Assembly: GCA_002435835.1 (NCBI GenBank)
Contig: DIVM01000056.1
Span: 1-10,579, forward strand
Source: Firmicutes bacterium UBA6132
GTDB taxonomy: Bacteria; Bacillota_A; Clostridia; Tissierellales; Sedimentibacteraceae
Direction: 5' to 3'
Length of the DNA: 10,579 nucleotides
In this document: piece by piece, positions 7,477 to 10,579 of the stretch
Layout: every line of letters starts with the position of its first letter
Numbering within the stretch: the stretch's first letter is position 1
Made by a program: the position numbers and the translations under genes
The notes under the pieces: generated by a model
Database searches by the model: none
Told to the model about the DNA's origin: nothing
What the model saw: the letters and a program-made list of their open reading frames with translations, nothing else

Positions 7477-8092
7477 TCTTTGGGTAACGTCCCTAAAATT
7501 TGAGGTTGTTTTCCTTGAATGTCCAAAGGCCATACTACTTCATATTTTCCGTTTTGTATTTGCACCATAAATGAAATAGGCTTTATGTTTTGACCATTTT
7601 CATTAAATTTAATGCTTCCGGATGTAAAATAAGGGGTTTTAAATTCCTTATTCTTTAAAACCTGCATAATATCCTCGCTTTTGACTGAAACAGCTGTATT
7701 GATTGCATCAGCCATAATTACTGCCGATGCAAATTCTTCTAGTGCAGGTCCGTCTATGTCCTCGCCTGATTTCTGTTTATATAAATAATTAATTTTATAT
7801 TCGGATGCGCTTGTAAATATTGAAGGCATACTTGCGCTTGAACCTGAAAAATAGTTACCATCATCACCTAAATTATCTATAAATAATGGATCTTGAAATC
7901 CCCCGCAATAATTTAATATTGCTTTTGGCACTATATTTTCTTGTTTATACTTTTTTACAAATTGTGTTACGTCTTCAATATATGATGCTTGAAAAATAAC
8001 ATCGGGTGATGCTGAACTTGAATTTAAGTTTAATGCGATCAAGATTGAAATTATAACAAAAATTATTACAATTGACGCTGTTTTAAATTCAT
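7473..8092 (-). pseudogene. Type 1 periplasmic-binding-fold (leucine/branched-chain amino acid-like) ABC substrate-binding protein, internally deleted and frameshifted
   Basis: The minus strand encodes the C-terminal part of a Peripla_BP_6-type solute-binding lipoprotein/secreted protein. Recognisable parts are SPDVIFQASYIEDV, PKAILNYCGGFQDPLFI, LGDDGNYFSGS, FNENGQNI, VQIQNGKYEVVWPLD and a final LPKD. Such proteins catch amino acids or similar ligands outside the cell for an ABC importer, and are usually 380-420 residues. Here a proper start exists at 8092-8090 with a strong GGAGG site (8103-8099). It reads MNLKQRQL and then hits TAA at 8068-8066. One extra base at that point restores the frame and gives VIIFVIISILIALNLNSSS, a typical signal-peptide core, which then runs directly into SASPDVIF. 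So there is a one-base frameshift plus loss of roughly 200 residues of the mature N-terminal lobe. The TTG at 8042 could only give a fragment without a ligand-binding lobe. Confidence 0.75.
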
Positions 8093-8366
8093 TTATTTCC
8101 TCCGTAAATTGCCAGTGTATAATTCGATTTATAATGAATTAATTTTATCATAATCCATTGAAATTGGAAAGAGAATATGTTTTCCTTTTCCTATGATTTA
8201 TGCTATAATTAAATTAATTTTATAAGAGTTTTTCTGATAAAAAATAAAATTTTACCTGCTAAGCATGGTCTTAAATTTAAAATCTGGTATTACTTCGTTT
8301 AACCTATGAGCCCTAATAATATCAAATATAAAGTTATTATGGTTTAATTCAAGAGTTATACATCGC

Positions 8367-8387
8367 ATGTTGATACAGTGCTGTTGA
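8367..8387 (+). other. Possible six-residue leader ORF ahead of the acetyltransferase
   Basis: ATG TTG ATA CAG TGC TGT TGA encodes MLIQCC. It lies 22 bases before the terminator-like hairpin, and its QCC codons contain ACAGTGCT, which can pair with the left arm of that hairpin. Only a weak AAGAG precedes it, so translation is speculative. Confidence 0.2.
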
Positions 8388-8406
8388 TAGAAAAGAAATA
8401 ATTAAT

Positions 8407-8439
8407 ACAAGCGCTTGTCTAATAGGTCAGGCGTTTTTT
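8407..8439 (+). promoter_or_regulatory. Terminator-like attenuator hairpin in the leader of the acetyltransferase gene
   Basis: AAGCGCTTG (8409-8417) pairs with CAGGCGTTT (8428-8436) over nine positions, two of them G-U, and is followed by a run of six T (8434-8439). It sits only four bases before the AGGAGG of the next gene, a classic place for transcription attenuation. Its left side is also part of a perfect 12-base palindrome, ACAAGCGCTTGT (8407-8418). ACAGTGCT upstream (8375-8382) could pair with AGCGCTTGT, leaving one bulged base, and so would open the terminator. Alternatively it simply ends an upstream transcript. Confidence 0.5.
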
Positions 8440-8453
8440 AGTCAGGAGGAGTT

Positions 8454-8876
8454 ATGATTAGAAATTTTACAAAAGATGACGTAGAAGAAGTAATGAAAAT
8501 ATGGTTTGATACAAATATTTTGACACATAATTATATTGATGCAAATTACTATAAAGATAATTTTGATACAGTAAAAGAAATGATTTTTAATGCTGATATT
8601 TTTGTGTATCAGGAAAATGTAATTATTAATGGATTTATAGGACTTATTAATGATTACATCGCTGGGATTTTTGTATTAAATGGATGCCAGTCAAATGGTA
8701 TTGGAAAGAAATTGCTAAATCATACAAAAGAAAAATATGATAAATTGTCTTTGTATGTTTATAAAAAAAATAGTCGTGCAGTAAACTTTTATTTAAGAGA
8801 AGGGTTCTCCATTGTTGGAGAAAAAACAGATGAAAATACAGGCGAAATTGAATTTATTATGAATTGGAAAAAATAA
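8454..8876 (+). CDS. GNAT-family N-acetyltransferase
   Basis: This 140-residue single-domain GNAT protein has the acetyl-CoA binding motif A (FVLNGCQSNGIGKKLL, with Q79-x-x-G82-x-G84) and motif B (LYVYKKNSRAVNFYLREGF), in the right order for the fold. GNAT enzymes move an acetyl group from acetyl-CoA to an amine such as a protein N-terminus, polyamine, amino acid or antibiotic. The acceptor here cannot be told. It resembles the short YjaB/YiiC-like group. AGGAGG at 8444-8449 and ATG at 8454 mark the start. It follows a terminator-like leader hairpin that may control it. No clear terminator follows, only AT-rich sequence. Confidence 0.87.
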   Translation: MIRNFTKDDVEEVMKIWFDTNILTHNYIDANYYKDNFDTVKEMIFNADIFVYQENVIINGFIGLINDYIAGIFVLNGCQSNGIGKKLLNHTKEKYDKLSLYVYKKNSRAVNFYLREGFSIVGEKTDENTGEIEFIMNWKK

Positions 8877-8911
8877 AACAACTTAAATTTTTAATATAAA
8901 TTAATTAATTA

Positions 8912-9058
8912 TCATATAAATAACGCGTAATTTAATTCCTTGCTATTCACAAGCGGACTATTTTGAATAGCAAAATCAATGAAAGATTTAATAGCAGGTA
9001 TTTTTTCATTATCTGGATTGCAAATAATCCGACTGGGATGATGAACAGGATTTATCAA
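8912..9058 (-). pseudogene. Possible LysR-type regulator C-terminal remnant
   Basis: Read on the minus strand between an in-frame TAG at 9061-9059 and a TGA at 8914-8912, one frame gives LINPVHHPSRIICNPDNE, then KIPAIKSFIDFAIQNSPLVN and a short tail. The 'NPDN..IPAIK.FIDF....SPL' pattern is like the last 30-40 residues of LysR-family effector-binding domains. There is no start codon with a ribosome site, and nothing upstream in this frame continues the domain, so it would be a relic. The family call rests on a short match from memory and could be wrong. Confidence 0.35.
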
Positions 9059-9079
9059 CTAAAAGAACTGTCCCTAAAT

Positions 9080-9109
9080 TTGTTTGAATTGTAGATATTT
9101 TGGTATAAT
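9080..9109 (+). promoter_or_regulatory. Extended -10 promoter upstream of the PhnB-like gene
   Basis: TGGTATAAT at 9101-9109 is a perfect -10 with the extended TG element. A loose -35, TTGTTT, lies at 9080-9085 with an 18-base spacer. Transcription would start near 9116 and give a leader of about 80 bases ahead of the ATG at 9198. It lies just outside the LysR-like remnant. Confidence 0.5.
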
Positions 9110-9197
9110 AAATTACAGACTTATGGCTATAGGTTGATGCATATAGATGTAAGCATTTAATTATAAAATTAATAAATAGTAAAAAACAGGAGGAAAA

Positions 9198-9662
9198 ATG
9201 AAGCAAATAGTACCATCACTTTGGTTTGGCGATAATAATTGTGAAGAAGCAATTAATTATTACGTAAATGTATTTCCTAATTCTGAAATACAGAATATTA
9301 TGAGGTATCCAGATGAGAATCTTGATGAGCATTTTAAAGGTATGTCCGGTAAAATAATTACTGCTGAATTTACGCTAAACGGACAAAAATATATTGCATT
9401 GGATGGTGGTCCATACTTCCATTTCAATGAAGCCATATCAATGACAATAGAATGTGACGACCAAAAAGAAATTGATTACTTCTGGGATAAATTGTCTCAT
9501 GTCATAGAGGCAGAGCAATGTGGTTGGGTTAAGGATAAGTTTGGTCTTTCATGGCAGATAGTGCCTTATAACATGGGAGAATTAATTAAAACAGAAACTC
9601 AAATACAAGCTATGATGAAAATGAAAAAAATAATTATTAAAGAACTTGAGGATGCAGATTAA
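9198..9662 (+). CDS. VOC-superfamily PhnB-like protein (3-demethylubiquinone-9 3-methyltransferase-like domain)
   Basis: This 154-residue protein has the full length of the PhnB-like group (Pfam 3-dmu-9_3-mt). It starts IVPSLWFGDNNCEEAINYYVNVFP, has GQKYIALDGGP in the middle, and ends with FGLSWQIVP, all standard landmarks of the group. The fold is the paired beta-alpha-beta-beta-beta of glyoxalase/bleomycin-resistance proteins. Despite the Pfam name, these bacterial members are not proven methyltransferases, and the function is mostly unknown; metal binding or small-molecule binding is likely. AGGAGG immediately upstream and ATG at 9198 set the start. A methyltransferase gene follows after 83 bases in the same direction, and an AraC-type regulator comes next. 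These families are often mixed in Firmicute accessory clusters. Confidence 0.87.
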   Translation: MKQIVPSLWFGDNNCEEAINYYVNVFPNSEIQNIMRYPDENLDEHFKGMSGKIITAEFTLNGQKYIALDGGPYFHFNEAISMTIECDDQKEIDYFWDKLSHVIEAEQCGWVKDKFGLSWQIVPYNMGELIKTETQIQAMMKMKKIIIKELEDAD

Positions 9663-9667
9663 TATAA

Positions 9668-9742
9668 ATGATGGAACAGGTAATAAATAAATTTAATATC
9701 GATGCTAATATTACAGGATGGATGTTAGCAATTGGAGTGTAA
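9668..9742 (+). CDS. Possible 24-residue small ORF between the PhnB-like and methyltransferase genes
   Basis: A short ORF starting with two ATG codons reads MMEQVINKFNIDANITGWML and ends four bases before the methyltransferase ATG. The GGAG that serves the methyltransferase (9734-9737) lies inside its last codons, so translation of one could help the other. GAGG in the PhnB-like gene is too far upstream (about 16 bases) to be a normal site. The text looks protein-like, but I do not recognise it. It may be a leader, a relic or chance. Confidence 0.2.
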   Translation: MMEQVINKFNIDANITGWMLAIGV

Positions 9743-9745
9743 ATA

Positions 9746-10348
9746 ATGGGAAATACTGATAAGTTTGAAATGATAGCTAATATATATGATACTTCTGAAA
9801 GAATCCAAATTGCAAAGGTATCATCGGATGCCATTCGTGAATATTTAGTTGACACTAAAAACAAGAATGCTATTGATTTTGGATGTGGAACTGGTCTTGT
9901 TGGAATGAACTTATTAAACGATTTTAATTCTATGCTTTTTCTTGATACATCACAAAATATGATTAATCAAATAAAGCAAAAAATTTCTGATTTTAATATT
10001 AAGAATGCAGATACTTTATGCTTTGATTTCGAAAAAGACAGTCGATTAGATTTACATGCTGATTATATTTTTATGGCACAGGTTCTACTCCATATCAATG
10101 ATATTGAATTAATTTTATCAAGATTATATGATGTTTTAAATGTAGGAGGACATTTAATAATCGTAGATTTTAATAAAAATGAAGAAATTGTTTCAGATAT
10201 GGTTCATAACGGATTTGATCAAGAAAATCTTACTGACATTATGATTAAATTAGGATACAAGGACATTCAATCTAAAACTTTTTATACTAAAAGTAAAATA
10301 TTCATGAACCATGATGCATCTTTGTTTATACTAGATTCTCAAAAATAA
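9746..10348 (+). CDS. Class I SAM-dependent methyltransferase
   Basis: This 200-residue Rossmann-fold methyltransferase has SAM-binding motif I IDFGCGTGLVG at residues 43-53, an acidic residue at the end of strand 2 (FLDTSQNM, D67), the strand-4 region ADYIFMAQVLLHI, and GGHLIIVDF, the post-strand-5 element. This is the Methyltransf_11/25-type core, cytosolic. The substrate is unknown, and small molecules are most usual for stand-alone members this short. GGAG at 9734-9737 with eight bases to ATG supports the start. It is probably co-transcribed with the PhnB-like gene upstream, as there is no terminator in the 83-base gap. The AraC-family gene downstream may control this group, but this is inference. 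Confidence 0.88.
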   Translation: MGNTDKFEMIANIYDTSERIQIAKVSSDAIREYLVDTKNKNAIDFGCGTGLVGMNLLNDFNSMLFLDTSQNMINQIKQKISDFNIKNADTLCFDFEKDSRLDLHADYIFMAQVLLHINDIELILSRLYDVLNVGGHLIIVDFNKNEEIVSDMVHNGFDQENLTDIMIKLGYKDIQSKTFYTKSKIFMNHDASLFILDSQK

Positions 10349-10492
10349 ATAAACATTTTACATTCTCGCTACTATACTTGAGATTATTGAGATAAAATTA
10401 TAAAGTGGCAAATAACATTTCGACTGTAATCCTACTAACTTGTGCTCAAATTGTCGGATGAAGATTTGTATTCTTTGATAATATTATTAATG

Positions 10493-10500
10493 AAAGGAGG
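10493..10500 (+). promoter_or_regulatory. Strong ribosome binding site deciding the start of the edge gene
   Basis: AAAGGAGG lies seven bases before ATG at 10508. Upstream, 10349-10492 is AT-rich and shows no convincing terminator or promoter with correct spacing (TTGAGA near 10379 with TATAAA after only 15 bases is weak). Confidence 0.7.
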
Positions 10501-10507
10501 TTGTTTT

Positions 10508-10579
10508 ATGGATTCTATACTTAGTATGAATAAGGCATTATCATATATTGAAGAGCATTTGGAAGATGATATCGATTAT
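10508..10579 (+). CDS. AraC-family transcriptional regulator, N-terminal part, cut by the window edge
   Basis: The 24 visible codons give MDSILSMNKALSYIEEHLED followed by DIDY. This is the characteristic opening of AraC-type regulators with the DNA-binding domain first and usually a GyrI-like effector domain behind it. 'LNKALNYIEENL..EIDYE.IA..A.CS..HFQR.F' is the family pattern, and the first helix of the double helix-turn-helix begins here. Start at 10508 is supported by AAAGGAGG. Such regulators commonly govern neighbouring VOC/PhnB-like or resistance-type genes. The rest of the protein and its effector domain lie outside the window. Confidence 0.72.
   Translation, partial: MDSILSMNKALSYIEEHLEDDIDY

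Larger units (their letters stand above)
8093..8453. other. 361-base non-coding stretch between the binding-protein pseudogene and the acetyltransferase
   Basis: It holds the GGAGG site of the minus-strand pseudogene at its left end. TATAAT copies occur (for example 8213-8218 on plus) without a convincing -35. A 39-codon minus-strand ORF (8252-8368) of unknown status follows, then the acetyltransferase leader with a short ORF and a terminator-like hairpin at 8367-8439. No intact gene is evident. Confidence 0.5.

Noticed and set aside
8890..8912. ATTAATTAAT-type palindromes after the acetyltransferase
   Set aside because: Expected by chance in such AT-rich sequence; no GC stem or T-tail.
9009..9206. 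65-codon minus-strand frame over the promoter of the PhnB-like gene
   Set aside because: No recognisable text or ribosome site; it competes with a good extended -10 promoter and overlaps the LysR-like relic in another frame.
9637..9864. 75-codon minus-strand frame across the start of the methyltransferase
   Set aside because: Overlaps motif-bearing coding sequence on the plus strand; chance frame.

Overview
The window is AT-rich, has strong AGGAGG-type ribosome binding sites and short intergenic spacing, and carries Firmicute-type gene families. This points to a low-GC Gram-positive, most likely an anaerobic member of the Clostridia (Lachnospiraceae-like). That assignment is inferred from style and family content, as there is no rRNA or marker gene here.

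Left edge (1-680): a graveyard. A minus-strand fragment of a PLP-dependent Cys/Met-metabolism enzyme (cystathionine gamma-lyase/synthase type) stops abruptly at about 123. It abuts the relic of a group II intron: a collapsed reverse-transcriptase reading frame in at least three pieces, followed directly by intron domain V-like and domain VI-like hairpins and the intron 3' end.

Centre (678-7240): a well-organised catabolic unit. A PucR-type regulator on the minus strand diverges from a four-gene plus-strand operon: a DUF917 protein (S-methyl-thiohydantoin desulfurase/hydantoinase-like fold), an NCS1 (CodB-type) permease, an M20C (PepD-like) metallopeptidase and an MFS transporter, ending in a strong terminator. 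Between the divergent promoters lies a perfect 9-bp inverted repeat with an 18-bp spacer, the obvious candidate operator. Read together, the genes suggest import of a small N-heterocycle or amino-acid derivative, ring processing by the DUF917 protein, amide hydrolysis by the M20C enzyme, and movement of a substrate or product by the MFS protein. The actual substrate is not visible in the sequence.

Right part (7240-10579): accessory, partly decayed DNA. It holds an orphan 72-codon ORF and a minus-strand branched-chain amino-acid-type substrate-binding protein pseudogene, which keeps a signal peptide with a frameshift and its C-terminal domain but has lost the middle. A GNAT acetyltransferase follows behind a terminator-like leader, then a possible LysR C-terminal remnant, a PhnB-like VOC protein, a class I methyltransferase, and the first 24 codons of an AraC-family regulator that runs off the edge.

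The most promising candidate for an undescribed system is the PucR/DUF917/NCS1/M20C/MFS unit with its dyad operator. The leader of the acetyltransferase gene is the best candidate for unannotated RNA regulation.
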